Notes: generated from the letters alone by a model not told the origin. DNA of 64,000 nt from Alnus glutinosa (GCF_958979055.1 NC_084896.1:4216001-4280000), one strand, 5' to 3'; shown: positions 34,079 to 49,921, numbered from the stretch's first letter. Numbers and translations: made by a program.

Positions 34079-34877
34079 TAATAGTGGGCAAATTATCTGA
34101 TTATTGCCCACCAAAAACTCACCGACCGCCACCGAACCGCCTACCGCATATATACCGTATAATAAAAAAAATAGAAAAATCGAAATAAATAATTTTTCTA
34201 AATTATTAGTCGGTCGGTAATCGGTGAAATGGTGTTTTCTGTTGGGTGCTGACTCGACCCGACTATTTCAAAACGATGTTGTTTGACTCGTTATCGAAAC
34301 GACGCTGTTTTGATAACGAGTAAAATGACGCTGTTTAGATACTTTATATATACAGATTTTTGTTTCCAAGTCACGAATATGCTGAAGTTCACGCTTAACC
34401 TAACCCTATAGCTCGACTGCACCCCCTCCTTGCCACCCACACCCATCTGCTGCCCTAGCCTAGCTGCCCACCATCCACGGTCCACGGCCAGCCTGCCAAC
34501 CGCCCCTCTCTCTCTCTCTCTCTCTCGTGTTCAACTGAATCAAGGTAACATTCGGCATTATCATTAGTATACTGCATAATGCAATTCCTACTCCTTTTCT
34601 CTTCATTTTATTCCATTGTGGTTATTTAATGAAATCATATATCGAAGAATTTTAGCTTAGTTTGTTCATGAATAAGCTAAAGAAGAATTAGTTGCCGCTG
34701 AGCAATTGCTCGAATTATCGGGCTGACAATTACTGAATTACTTGAATTTCTTGAATTATTCAAAAAATTCAAAAATATTTTGTCACCAAAAAAAGTCGGG
34801 TAATTACCCGATCGACTATTTCGGTCGAAAATCGGTGAAGAAGTTTCCGACACCGATATACTCAATACCCAAGCCTA
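34079..34877. mobile_element. Internally deleted hAT-like element
   Basis: Flanks GGATTGAG (34071-34078) and AAATTGAG (34878-34885) match at 6 of 8 positions, as an aged 8-bp hAT duplication. Ends are TAATAGTGGG and, reverse-complemented, TAGGCTTGGG. Subterminal regions are rich in CCGCC/CGGT motifs (CGACCGCCACCGAACCGCC left, GGTCGAAAATCGGTG right) as in Ac-like elements. A GC-rich leader with (CT)n (34420-34530) suggests the 5' part of a transposase gene joined to its 3' end. No transposase frame remains. Confidence 0.5.
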
Positions 34878-35184
34878 AAATTGAGTTGTTTGATTGTATG
34901 AAAAATTTTAGTCTCCTAGGGAATGGAGCAAATTAGGAGATTGTCTTACCACATCATGATCATGATTATCAAGCGGTCCAAAAAGCCTCAAATCGAAAAG
35001 GATTTGGATGGTTTTTGTAATTTCCATCCATTCATATTTGATCACGGGTTTTTTTTTGCTCTCTCTCTCTAATTATCTATTTTATCTTTATTTATATTCA
35101 GGCAATATCTAAAAAAGTATGAAAGATGGAGAATGTTGCAGAAGAGGAAAAAACGTTTAATATGATGGCAAGTACATATTTTAA

Positions 35185-35455
35185 TGTAGGGGTGCAAATA
35201 GGACAAAAATTTATTACAAATCGGTTTGTAAGAAATTTTATACAATTCACATATAAGAGTAACATGTGTCATTTAAACATATGATAATTATATTTTTTTT
35301 TATTAATGCTATTAAAAAATCATGTGAGAACTGAGAAATATATAATGTTAAAATAACATGCGCTTTTTACATGTAAAGAGACACATGATAATTTTATACG
35401 TGGGTTATATAAAATTTTTTACAAATTTATTTGTAAAAAATTTATGTCCGTGCAG
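35185..35455. mobile_element. Long-hairpin MITE just upstream of MCM10
   Basis: The left arm (GGACAAAAATTTATTACAAA, TTTGTAAGAAATTTTATA, AACATGTGTC) is mirrored by the right arm, whose complement reads GGACATAAATTTTTTACAAA, TTTGTAAAAAATTTTATA, ATCATGTGTC. The arms span about 80 bp each. It ends about 210 bp before the MCM10 start codon, so it probably sits in the promoter. Confidence 0.7.
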
Positions 35456-35639
35456 ATATTACACAAGAAAGAGTTTTATAAAAAAGAAAAACAAAACCCT
35501 AAACCTAGTATTAGCATTTTGTTAGTATTGATTATAGAATCCCTTTATACGACGCCGTCAGGGCGTTTTCGTTTTGTTTCCCTCCATGAAGTTAACCTTT
35601 CCCTCCACAAATCACTTCTCAACGCATAGCAGTCTCACT

Positions 35640-35662
35640 GAGAGAGAGAGAGAGAGAGAGAG
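35640..35662 (+). repeat. (GA)11 repeat in the MCM10 leader
   Basis: A perfect GA tract ending 6 nt before the MCM10 ATG (35669). It would lie in the 5' UTR. Confidence 0.9.
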
Positions 35663-35668
35663 CCACCA

Positions 35669-38600
35669 ATGTCGAACCACCAAGACGACCTGGACCTCCT
35701 TCTCTCCCTCCAAGAGAGAGTTTTGGAAACCCCTCCTGGTTCTCCTTCACCCCATTCACCAGGCACGTCTTTGTATTCTTTTTTTTAGCATTTCAGCACC
35801 AAAGTTTGTAAATTTTCTCATGCAATTGTAATTTTTCATTCTGTTTGACCAAAAATAGATCTGGGTGTCCTTTAGTTTTCTCTAATATCCACTGTATATG
35901 TGTGTGCGGGTGTGTTGGGTCTCTGTTTTTTGGAAAAAAAATTTATGGGTGCGTGGCAAATGGCCTTGAATTTTCAGGGTATCTTTCGGATGAGGGATCG
36001 CCGAGGCGAGCTGGGCAGGCGGACATGTCCGTCTTCAGAAATGCTGTGCAAGACTGCCTTGATTACGAGCCCAAGCCGGTTCAGAAACCTGGAAGATTGA
36101 AGGGGTCCAAGGCCTCTAATGATGCTGAGGTTGATAAATTCTCGGGCTTGCGAATAAGGTCAGTGATTCTATTCTTATCCAAGGTAAAGAAAGATGTTAA
36201 GCATTTGAATTATACTTAGATTATGTGATTTCGTTTATTTATTTATTTATTTTTATCTTTGTTTTGTTGCTGAAGAGAAAAATATAAAATTGAAGAAGTT
36301 TTGAGCATTTCATTTGTAATTTTTGCTTTAAAATTTCTCACTTTTAGTGGGGAGGGGAATGATGTTGAGGCTAGAGACCTTTCGATTTCATTGTTTGGGA
36401 TTGTATAGCCTAATACAGTGTTTTAACTTGGGTAAGGTAGTAATTTGGCTAAGCTAAGGCGAGTCTTTTGTTTTCTTTTAGTATTTGAGAGAGTTACATT
36501 TTCATTTTATGTGCAGTTCTCTGAGCAACTTGGAAAGTGGAAAATTAATTGTATAGCAACTTGGAGGTTTTCAAAATAGTTTAATTTTGTTTTTTTGTAT
36601 TTTTGTTCAGGAAACAATTGGTCAGCCCAGCAGAGCTCACCGAGCGGTTTTCAGACATTCGATTTGTTCGGTTATCAACGATAAAGTATTAAACTGCACT
36701 TCACATTGTATACATGGGCATTGATGATTGAGATTTTTTAAGTGATTCCCTTGCTTTAGAAATTTTTTCTTTGGTGTTGCTTTTATAGGCAAGAAAAGTA
36801 CAAAATGTTGCCTGAAGAATACTTTGATTTTAATTGAATGTTGGTATTGATTTCAGATGTTGGTTATGTTGTAGGAATTTGTTGGTAGGGGACACTCTAT
36901 CGGGCTCTTGGGCAACTGTTGGAGTGTTGACTGAGAAGGGGGCTCCAAAGACCAGTTCTACGGGGAAGAACTATTGTATATGGAAGGTTGGATGTCTGGA
37001 TGAAAATACTGTTTCCCTTTTCTTGTTTGGTGATGCTTATCAGAAGAACTCGAAAGAGCAGGCTGGAACAGTCTTTGCATTGTTCAATTGTACTGTACGC
37101 AAGGATGCAATGGTATCAACTTTTCATTGCCAAGAGTGTTGTGTTTGTTAAGGTTTACCAATATGTTACAATTTTCTGTTTGTTTTTGCAGGGTACGGGT
37201 TTTTCTTTGAGTGTGTATTCTTCTAGTCAAATTTTAAAGATTGGCACTTCAGCCGATTATGGAGTTTGCAAGGGAAAAAGGAAGGATGGGATGCTGTGCA
37301 CACTAGTCATAAATAAGTATGTTGGGGGAACTCCTTACATCTCCTTGTATTATGGACTACAATGGTCATAACATTTGCTTTTGGGTGTTGTGCTCAAAAT
37401 ACACTGATTTTTCTGAAATAATATGTATTTGTTAATAATGGTCGGGGAAGTATTTGTGTTGTTGCTTGTGGTCTAAGTTCAATAATTGTTTCATTATATG
37501 GCTCCAGCTCATTTGGTTCGTGTATTATTATGTATAATACTTGTTGCTGGCCTTCTCTCACACATTGAATTGTTGACTTTTTTTTGTGAAATAATGATAA
37601 TGTTCTGCCGTATTGTTCTCATTAATAGTTGTTAAAGTTATGCCTTATTTCTTATCCTTGACTATATTTGATATAAACTTATATAGCATACCTAATCATC
37701 AGAATCAAGGGGGTATAAGATGATCACAATCCAGAGGAGAACTCAATTATGTGCAAAATATTTGGTTGGCTTGGTTTACCAAAGGTTGTTGCCAAGTCAA
37801 TTTAGTGGTTCTTCAGGATAGCAGTTACATGGATAGGTATGCAATCTTAGGACTAAGTTGGCCTTATACTCTTATTTTTCACAAAATTACTGGCGTGTTC
37901 CTCCAATTAATAGTGGCTTCAGGATAAACAAGAAAAATGTGGGACATGCGAAGTTTCCGAGGTACTTGAATGGAATTGGTTTCTTAGATCAGCTCATTAA
38001 ACATGGTGCCCTGGCAAGTCAGAGATTGTTAAAGTTTCAGACTGCACATCATGCTTAATCTCTCTTTCCATGGCAATAAACTTAGCCAGGAAATATATGC
38101 AATCTGAAATGTGTCATCTGCCATGATAAGTTAACTACTTTTCACCAATAAAACATATGGAGAATATTTAGATGAGTTGAATGATCTTTCCATCAGAAAA
38201 CACTGTAGATATGTTTATACACTAAAAATAGAATCTCCTATCTATGGAGAGGAGAGTTTCTCATGGTCTCTTTGGAAGATTATGTATGCTTTCTCTGGTT
38301 ACTTTTCATAGGACCAGAAGTCATATTAAAGGTTTTATGGTTTGCAGTTTTCTTTGAATATATTGGGCAAAATGCAAAATAATAGAAATGGTATTCTGCA
38401 ACATTAGCACAATTACCTTTACTTGACAAATTCAAGTCATGAGAGCATGGGTTTGTGAGAAACATCTTACAGTTCATTAAAGAATCATGTTATGTGGATG
38501 GGTAAAAGATGAACAAAAGAAAGAGATTACTTCTGTTACCTTACATCAGAGGTCCTTGGTTGAAATGTCATAAAGGTATTCCATGAATTTTTATAATGTG

Positions 38601-40480
38601 CATCTTATCTGGCAAATTCACTATCTCAGTATATTGCTACTTGGCCACTTGTCTTCCCATTGGCAGCCGCATCAATATTCTATTTATCAATGTGGTTCTG
38701 TATTTTTTTTTTTGAAATATTTATCTAATAGTATATTTTGTACCATTGATTTCTTCATATCTCCTTACCCGCGGAATTTTCTAATATCTTGAGTCTTGTG
38801 CTATTTCAGACGCAGTGGGATATATTGTAAATATCATAAATCGGTAAGCAGAACTGTTCAACGCCTCAATCTATTTGACCAATTTGTATATAAAGCTAAC
38901 CATATGTTTTCTTTTTTTAACTCTTCTCATGGAAGTACTTACCATCTGTTTTATTTTCTACAGAGAGCATCAGAGAAATATATCACAACGCGAACTGAGC
39001 TCAAGGGAGGGTACGTGATTAACGTTTAACAGTATTCAACTTTATTGGCTAGGACATACCAGTTGAATAATTTTTAATTTTAATTTTTTTTTTAATGAAT
39101 ATGCTTATTTTACTAACCAACAAAACATATTGCAAACAATACTCTCCAGTAAAAACTGGGCCTCAGTTGCTAACCCAACAACTTCCTCTCAAAACAAACT
39201 ATACACACCAAAACACAAACTCTGCATAAACAAGCCTTCTGTAGAATACAACCACTCTTCTATTCTACAATCAATAGCCATATCTCCAGGGTATCAACTG
39301 AAACAAAAATTCAGCCAACAGCTAAAGAAAAACACTACATCTGCAAACAAAATCCCGGCCCTCTAAGTTCTTTTATGCACTGAACCTACCCACAGCCAGC
39401 AACCACCGTCTGAAATAGCTTTTAAGAAGACTCTCAGGCAGATTACATCTGTTACATAACTCCACATTTTTCCTTGTCAAACTAAACTTGCCTCTACTCA
39501 TAATTCTTGATCTGATCTCCCATGTAATTTGCTTAACAGTTCTCTCCTTTGTCTTTATTAGATTACAATGTTTAACATCATTCCTTTGTCTCCACACGTT
39601 GTACACCACTGCTCCAAAGCTGAGTCTGCACAGATTTGCTCTTAATGTTCGACCTGTCAACTATTTTTCTACCCAAATTATAATATTTTTTTGAATATAC
39701 TTGCATCATTTGTCTTTTGTTTCTTTTTATGGGCGCCTTCAACTTATTTGTTTCTTTAACAGGAATCTAAGAACTGCATTTAGGGATTCTCTCAACTCCG
39801 AAGGGATTTACATGGTTGATCCTTTAGCTGACAGGACAAACTTCAAAAAGCCCATGCAGCCATTAAAATTACTGTCTGTAGAAGGACTTAAAAAGGCATT
39901 GAGGTTTGTCATAGATAGGATATATTGATCTAATGTGAAAAAATCACATGTTTTTATAACGGATGGGTTTGCTTATTGTACTTGTATAAACAGTAATGCA
40001 GGTAAAGTGACTACAAATGCACACTCACAAGGGATAAGGTTTCTTACTGAAATTACAGGTTTTTTAACATCTCAGGACTTGTTTCTTATGCTCATTGTAA
40101 TTCCATGAGATTTCCTTCTGAGATACTTTTACCTTTGAATTGCAGGGAAAATGGGTTCAAAAAGCACAAATAAAGAATCGATAATGCCAAAGCAACCCGT
40201 AAACATCTCAGAGAAAAGGTGAATCATGCATTGGATATTTTATCAATCATTTTGATATTCAAACCATTAGTGCTTGCTTTCCATGTTATTGAAGGTTCAT
40301 CTATCATTGCTCAGGAAATCATCTACCATGAAAGCAGAATCATCTGTAATGAGAAATCAGCAACTGGACGCGAAAAGAAATAAAACCGAGCAGCAGGGGC
40401 AAGGAGTGGTAGACAAAACCAAGCAGAATACGGGAAAGTTGATTGAGTTAGATTTTGTCAGTTCAGATGAAGAATTGTGA
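35669..40480 (+). CDS. MCM10: DNA replication factor MCM10
   Basis: Nuclear replication initiation factor that binds DNA and the MCM2-7/CDC45/GINS helicase and helps recruit polymerase alpha. Eleven exons: 35669-35762, 35978-36158, 36611-36685, 36875-37112, 37192-37316, 38810-38843, 38964-39010, 39763-39903, 39994-40058, 40146-40218, 40315-40480. The product is 412 aa, near the roughly 400 aa of plant MCM10. After an acidic N-terminus (DDLDLLLSLQ) comes the OB-fold region (about 92-215; NLLVGDTLSGSWATVGVL) and a CCCH zinc finger C222-x9-C232-x11-C244-x2-H247, the family's spacing. A basic C-terminal tail ends in SDEEL. The first intron appears to be GC-AG. Exon 6 is only 34 nt. Intron 7 holds a LINE fragment. 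Confidence 0.93.
39080..39690 (-). pseudogene. 5'-truncated LINE insertion in MCM10 intron 7
   Basis: Minus-strand frame 39373-39660 encodes a typical LINE ORF2 tail (LSFGAVVYNVWRQRNDVKH), and downstream the strand ends in oligo-A (plus-strand T run near 39080-39091). It is antisense to MCM10. Stops after VGRFSA and the missing polymerase show it is dead. Confidence 0.78.
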
Positions 40481-41187
40481 GTGTCCTTTGTTAAGATCTA
40501 ATTCCTTGGTGGTTGCAATTCCATTTATGGGAGGTGGCATCACAGAACTATGGATTTATATTTGATGGTTGTGTACTGCGGCTCCTAAAAGATGCAATTT
40601 GGTGGAAATATCTATCAGTGAAAATGGATATCCCTCGTATATACAATAAAGCGTTTAGTCCAGTGAGGGAAAGAATTGAGAAAGTTGCAGTCTCCTGTAA
40701 GAATTGAGAAAGAATTTGCTTTCCTTTGATGTTGGACCTATTTAATGTATGAATCGAAAATTTAATGTTTGGAATATGTTGTTAGATCAAAGACTTCACA
40801 ACTTGTTACACACTTTTCTTTCTCCACGACTTGCACTGGAGAGGCCTTTTATTTTTTATTTTTTTCTTCAAGTAAAGGACTTTGTACGTGCCTACGTAAC
40901 GTTGGATGAAAATAAAACAAGAACGGTAGATTAATACATAGAAGAAATTAGACACTTACCCGAATAAACTACTCTTAATGATAAGATATTATATCAAATA
41001 TTCAAATTCTAATAGAAATGAAAGATAAACAAGAATAAAGCACTTCTAATGTGATCAGATATTATCTCTAAATTATCCTAAAATCTCTTCTACTAGACCC
41101 GTAACATACTTGCGCAGGTAAACTTAGCGCCACAACTCTTTTAAGTGTAACGACTAGTAGCGCTCTCATGGAAACTTATCTAACATA
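40481..41187. other. Region downstream of MCM10
   Basis: Contains the MCM10 3' UTR; a likely poly(A) signal was not assigned with confidence. No other gene seen up to the MITE at 41,188. Confidence 0.4.
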
Positions 41188-41325
41188 GATCTGGACCGGA
41201 TGCAATTAACTGCCCGTATTGCAATACATGCAACTGACATGAAAGGGCAACCCGAGTAGGTGAATGGCCCGCTTGTCCTCTCACATTATGCAATACGGAC
41301 AATTAATTGCATCCGATCTTCGTTC
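41188..41325. mobile_element. 138-bp MITE with a 10-bp target duplication
   Basis: ATCTAACATA flanks both ends exactly (41178-41187 and 41326-41335). Inside, the left arm CGGATGCAATTAACTGCCCG is mirrored by a right arm whose complement is CGGATGCAATTAATTGTCCG, continuing into GTATTGC on both. A 9-10 bp duplication points to a Mutator-like origin. The whole element can fold into one hairpin. Confidence 0.8.
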
Positions 41326-42859
41326 ATCTAACATATATGATGAACATGGGGTTCTGGTTGTAGGCTGTCTTAGTATGATGACATGCCGATAGTGACATCC
41401 CATCCCACCAAAGTACTGTTAGTATATATTATGCGATTGAGGACACATATTTAGACAAAGGAATCAATTAATTTTGATTGTAGTTGTGGCGCAAACAAAG
41501 ATAGGGGGAATCCAGAGGTAAGTAGGAGGACGGTTGGTCATCCATGCACATGGAGTTGGTATTGACCTCTACCTTTTGTTTATACTTTTATTCAATATAA
41601 GTTGTCTCTATACTTGGCATTACCAGAAGATTAGGGTTGTTAAAAATTAGAAATCTCTTTCCGCAAAGTATCAAAGACAGCGTGTTCCTTACTAAATCAT
41701 AGGACGAGCTTCAAAAGCCTTAGCGGTTTGTACTACTGCATGATATTTTATTAGGTAGATAATACAATAATCAGATCTAGACAAGTTGTTTGGTCGTGGT
41801 TGTTTGTCATGAAAGTGACCTTAAATGATATTTTTATGTGATTAAGCCATGGAAACGTAGTCACTACGTTTGCATTTGAATGTGCTGGCAGTTGACTCTA
41901 ATGAAAGTTATAGGTTCAGGAAGGGTAATACCTGCCCTATACAAAGTTTTATTTCAAACTGGGTTTATGAAAATTTATATAACTCAGTCTATTAAATTGA
42001 CATCTGTCTAAAGAATCACGTGCTCTAAGAACGAATGTCGATTAATAGATTTGGAAGAAAACTTTATCCGTCTTAGAATTCCATGTAATATATTTACTAC
42101 TTTCTTTACTCTTACTCATTATTGTTACCATGCACAATAATGATGAATAATATGGAATCGAAAAGAGATAGTATGAGAAAATTAAGACACAGATTTCTGT
42201 AATTCAGCAATATGCCTACATCCACGGTAGTGCGGCTATATTTCAATAATATGATTTAAGATTACAGCATAATATATTTATAAGTAAATATTATACTGGT
42301 ACACTCGGATTACCCTCTATACTTAAAGAGAATATGAGTCACTTGTTCTAACATTCACGTTCGTTTCTTTGAAGTTTTTTTCACAGACTAATTGGATTTT
42401 CTTTTCCTTAATTACTGGTTTAGCTTAATTATGAGTTGGGATGACGAGGTCTATACCAATCACTAGCAGAACACATCCTTCAATCACTCTGATTTCGTGA
42501 GCGGATGGACCAATTAACCACTCTTAACGACCCCCTCACCCCCCTTTTCATAAAGGATTTTTGGTGGTTCAAGAGTTATTTCAATGTGATGGGTCAAGAA
42601 ACTCAAAAACATGCAAGGGCCATCCCAACCAAATCAACTTGCTCATTCAATCGTGTATTTGTTTCATTGGTGGCTGGCTTTGCTATACATTATTGGCTCC
42701 CCATGAAAGCAAGGATTCCCAACCATCTCCACTAATGAATCTTCTTATCTTTGCTTCCTAAAGAAGGCAAGTCATAACAGTACTTTAACCAGTTGGACAT
42801 AGACCTTAAATAGAGTATGGTTTGAGTCCCATGATCTATGCGCAATATGACGCAAGTTT

Positions 42860-43071
42860 GGATTACGATCCTCTCAATTATTTGTTCGGATTTGAGAGAA
42901 TTCAGATGAATAATTGTGAGAAATTACTTATGAGACCCACTTGACTGGATAAGTGGTTGGACAACCTAATTTTTATTTGGTCAGATGAGTCTTATAAATA
43001 GTCTAGCTCCTATAATCACCTGTCTGAATTTTCTCAAATTTCGACAAATAATTTAAGAGAATCCTAATCCC
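42860..43071. mobile_element. 212-bp MITE with a 7-8 bp target duplication
   Basis: GCAAGTT(T/A) occurs at 42852-42859 and 43072-43079. Arms: GGATTACGATCCTCTCAATT on the left; complement of the right arm GGGATTAGGATTCTCTTAAA, then ATTATTTG and TTTGAGA(G/A)AATTCAGA on both. The duplication size suggests a hAT-type element. Confidence 0.72.
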
Positions 43072-43678
43072 GCAAGTTAAGGATACTGCATCAATAATTG
43101 GAGACGCGTGACACCCTAACTTGCGTCTTACGCACACATGCACATGACATGAACCAAAGCCCATTAAATATGCATTTTTAGCATGTGTATGTGATGTTTC
43201 CAAATAAAACATAAATCAACTTCCACAATGGAGATTTGAGGAAGAGTAAGTGACTAGAGAACTAGGGTTCTTACTTCTCTTGAGCGTTAATTTTCTGTAT
43301 TTTACCAGAAAGAAATAGAAGACTGCCTGCTATGTTTCTCCCTATTTGCCATAAAATTAGGTCAATCTAGATTTAATTTGCTTTTAGATGTACTGACTAA
43401 TACTTCGCTTAATGGTACAATATGAGTTCAATGAAAGCAATAAATTTGATGCATGAATTATTACTTTTGGGTTGTCTCTCTTCATGCAAAACTATTCATT
43501 TGAAGTACTAACACATCATCACATCTCATCTTTTACGTTAAATATATAACTAAAAATAGAAAAAAAAAACTGTAAAATCAGAGTTCGAACTCAAGATAAA
43601 TATGAAAGTTATTAGCCGCACTTACAACATTTCACTATAGGTCGCTATAGCCCGTTCTACTAACAGCATTCCCATTTG

Positions 43679-43857
43679 TAGGGACGGATTTAGGAGGGAC
43701 GGTATAGGCCATGGCCCCCTTAGTTCCAAAAAAGAAAAAAAAAAAAAGGTAAAAAAAAATTATAACGTAAAAAATAAAAATTTAGCCTACTAGTCCATAC
43801 CAACAAATTTTTTTAACCTTTGTCCTCTGACCATAAAAGCTTATCGCTCCGTCCCTG
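43679..43857. mobile_element. Small hAT-like MITE (179 bp)
   Basis: Ends are TAGGGACGGA and, reverse-complemented, CAGGGACGGA. Flanking 8-mers CCCATTTG and CCTGCTTG match at 5 of 8. The ends resemble those of the insertion at 54,072-54,692, so both may belong to related hAT families. Confidence 0.5.
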
Positions 43858-43920
43858 CCTGCTTGCTTTCTCCATCACAAAGATTCCATGTACTTTGGAA
43901 AATACCTTCTTAGATAGTAA

Positions 43921-44148
43921 TTTTTTTTTTTGGATAATTACACCATTAGTCATTGGAGTTGGCCTAAATTACAAATCACTCATTGTGGTATAAAAAGTTC
44001 ATGGAGGGTCCCTATGGTAAATTACAATTACGAATCATTCCCAGAACCTGTTTTCCGTCCACCAAGTTAATAGATTCCGTTAGTTTGCCACGTCATACCC
44101 AATAAGAAATCGACACGTGTCAATTACAAATAAATAAATAAAACTTAA

Positions 44149-44179
<31 letters not shown>

Positions 44180-44487
44180 TTATAAAAAAAATAGAAAATA
44201 GCAAATGGGTGGCTATCGGGGGTGGCCCGGCCACGTCTGGGGTGGCGCACGGCCTCCCCTAGGCTTGGGATAGGCACGTGTCGATTTTCTAGTAGGTATG
44301 ATATGACAAACTAAAGGAATATATTAATTTGGTGGACGGAAAACGGGTTCAGAGAGTGATTCGTAATTATAATTTATCACAAGGATTCTTCATGATTTTT
44401 TTTTTTTTATCATAGGGAGTGATTTGTAATTTAGACCAACCCCAAGGACTAGTGGTGCAATTACCCTTTTTTTTTTTTGAAAAGTTT
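43921..44487. mobile_element. MULE-type MITE with 200-bp inverted repeats
   Basis: An exact TTAGATAGTAA flanks both sides (43910-43920 and 44488-44498), a Mutator-like 9-11 bp duplication. Long arms share TAATTACACCATTAGTC/TAATTGCACCACTAGTC, CTAAATTACAAATCACTC and GTTTTCCGTCCACCAA. The centre is GC-rich (GGGGTGGCCCGGCCACG). Internal open frames are by-products. Confidence 0.82.
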
Positions 44488-44560
44488 TTAGATAGTAATT
44501 AAGGCCAATGTTCTTTATTTGTTGGTCTATTTTTGTATTTGTATTCTTATTGTCCTGCAA

Positions 44561-45100
44561 TTTTTTTTTTTTTAGAACAAATAGCATGTGCTATTAAAAC
44601 AACTGGGTGCCCAAAGGCTACAACGAGAAATGAGGGACATACCCCCCACACTCTTAAGTCAGAAGGATCTGACTTAAATAAACAATTACATATGTAGAAT
44701 CTCAAATTTTACTAAAATTACAATCAGCCTCCTAACAAAGAAAATTCTAATAAAACCTGAGCCACACATAAGCAATTGTACCTAGAAACAAGAGAATACA
44801 CAAATACATCTAGCAGAAAAATTCAACCCAACACGTCGGAGGATAACACTGTCTTCGCCGGAGACCGGCTCGTGTACAACACGCGTCTCCCCCGAAACCG
44901 CCAACCATCAGATCAGTCTCCTAGTGCCCGGCCACCGCCTTTGCCCAACGAAAAAACGCCGAAACGAGACCTCCACGCGCCCGACGACGAAAACACTTTA
45001 CTGGCGCGTGACGATCACGCGCCGGTCACCAATGATCCTGACAACCAGAACAAACAGCAACGGAATAAGACGACGCCGGTGAACCCATATGCTAGTTTGT
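44561..45100 (-). mobile_element. Chimeric or internally deleted LINE/SINE fragment
   Basis: On the minus strand, GC-rich sequence with many CG dinucleotides (45090 to 44830) passes into AT-richer sequence, GGCACCCAGTTGTTTTAATA, and a poly(A) tail (plus-strand T run 44561-44573). A GC-rich 5' leader joined to a poly(A) 3' end fits a LINE that lost its coding part. The 128-codon frame on the plus strand is probably spurious. Confidence 0.45.
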
Positions 45101-45519
45101 TCTTATTTTATCTCAATTATAAATTAAAAGGAAAAGAAAAGGATCAATACTTCAAAAGATAAAATATTAATTATTCGTAAAGCTGGACAATTAGAGCCGG
45201 TTAAAATCACCTTCCAGAAGTTTCATGTCACAATCAATACCACATAATCTTAGTTGTCAACCACTTTTTGTAACTTTATTTTAACAAATTATCAAATTTG
45301 AACCACAATATTTGCTCCACATGGTTCCGTAGTGATGTCATATATAGTTGTGAACCTTTTTTTTTTTTTAATTAAAATCATATTAGTCATTAAAAAAAAT
45401 AATTTAACATCCTCTAATCACTTATACAAAATGAATTTTTAAATTAGTAAGTCCATAAGTTATATTTTTTGAAGTAAAATTTGTCCTTCCATTTTTTTTA
45501 CTTTATACTTTATTAAAAA

Positions 45520-45895
45520 TAAAATAAAATTGCACTATTAGTAATTTGTAGTTGCCTAAACTACAAATTGTTTAATTTTCTATCAAAATTAATTCAAAAT
45601 TTTTATGGTTGACCTAATTTACAAATTGCTCCCTCAAGTCAAATTCTATTAAAAATTTTGACAGATTCTGTTAAGTGTCATGTCAGCGCGAATATGATAA
45701 CAACACGTGTCGATCTTAAGAAAAAAATAGAAAATAGAAAATCGGTGGTTGTCGGTTCGGCAGCCGCTCCCTACCAATGATGTGATTTGTAAATTAGGCT
45801 ATTTATAAAGATTTTTAAATTAATTTTAACACTACATGAAGTAATTTGTAATTTAAATTAATCATATAAATGAATAGTTCAATTTTTTTTTTAAA
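45520..45895. mobile_element. Second, older MULE-type MITE of the same family
   Basis: Inverted arms with CCTAAACTACAAATTG and CCTAATTTACAAATTG, mirrored on the right (complement: CCTAATTTACAAATCA, TTAAATTACAAATTACT). The centre holds GACACGTGT-like ACACGTGTCGAT and AATAGAAAATAGAAAATCGG, shared with the element at 43,921. Boundaries are approximate. Confidence 0.55.
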
Positions 45896-46267
45896 AAAAA
45901 AAATACTAAAAAAGTGCCTCGATTTATTTTTTGTTTTACTAAAAAAAAGAAAAAAAAAAAGAAAAAAAAGAAAAAGAAATTGAAATTGGTGTTGGTGTTG
46001 TTGTTGGTGAGGGGCATGAGTTAAGAAAGAGGAATAAGAAAGGTAGGAATTTGGGGCCCGGGATTGGTAATTGAGGTCCCATAAAAGCATAGCTGGCAAA
46101 AGCTGGCTCTTAAGGCCCAGCTTCCCATACTTCTCTCCCTCTCTCTCCTTCTCTCTGCCTGTACCTGCATCTCTCCAAGTGTGCGTGTGTTTGAGGCCGG
46201 AGGGCAACAACATGTTATTCTGAAAATAGGGTCTTGTAGCTACTGAAGAAACAAGGCAAAGGGCTGA

Positions 46268-49921
<3,654 letters not shown>

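Noticed and set aside
37858..38058. 66-codon frame in MCM10 intron 5 as an extra exon
   Set aside because: The flanking exons already join in frame across the zinc finger with correct C/H spacing; an insert would break it.
45080..45098. Second Helitron end (ATATGCTAGTTT shared with 33,197)
   Set aside because: The 12-bp match is exact but no stable GC hairpin precedes it, so the evidence is too weak.
44776..45162. 128-codon plus-strand frame
   Set aside because: Lies in a poly(A)-ended retro fragment read on the opposite strand. No conserved domain.
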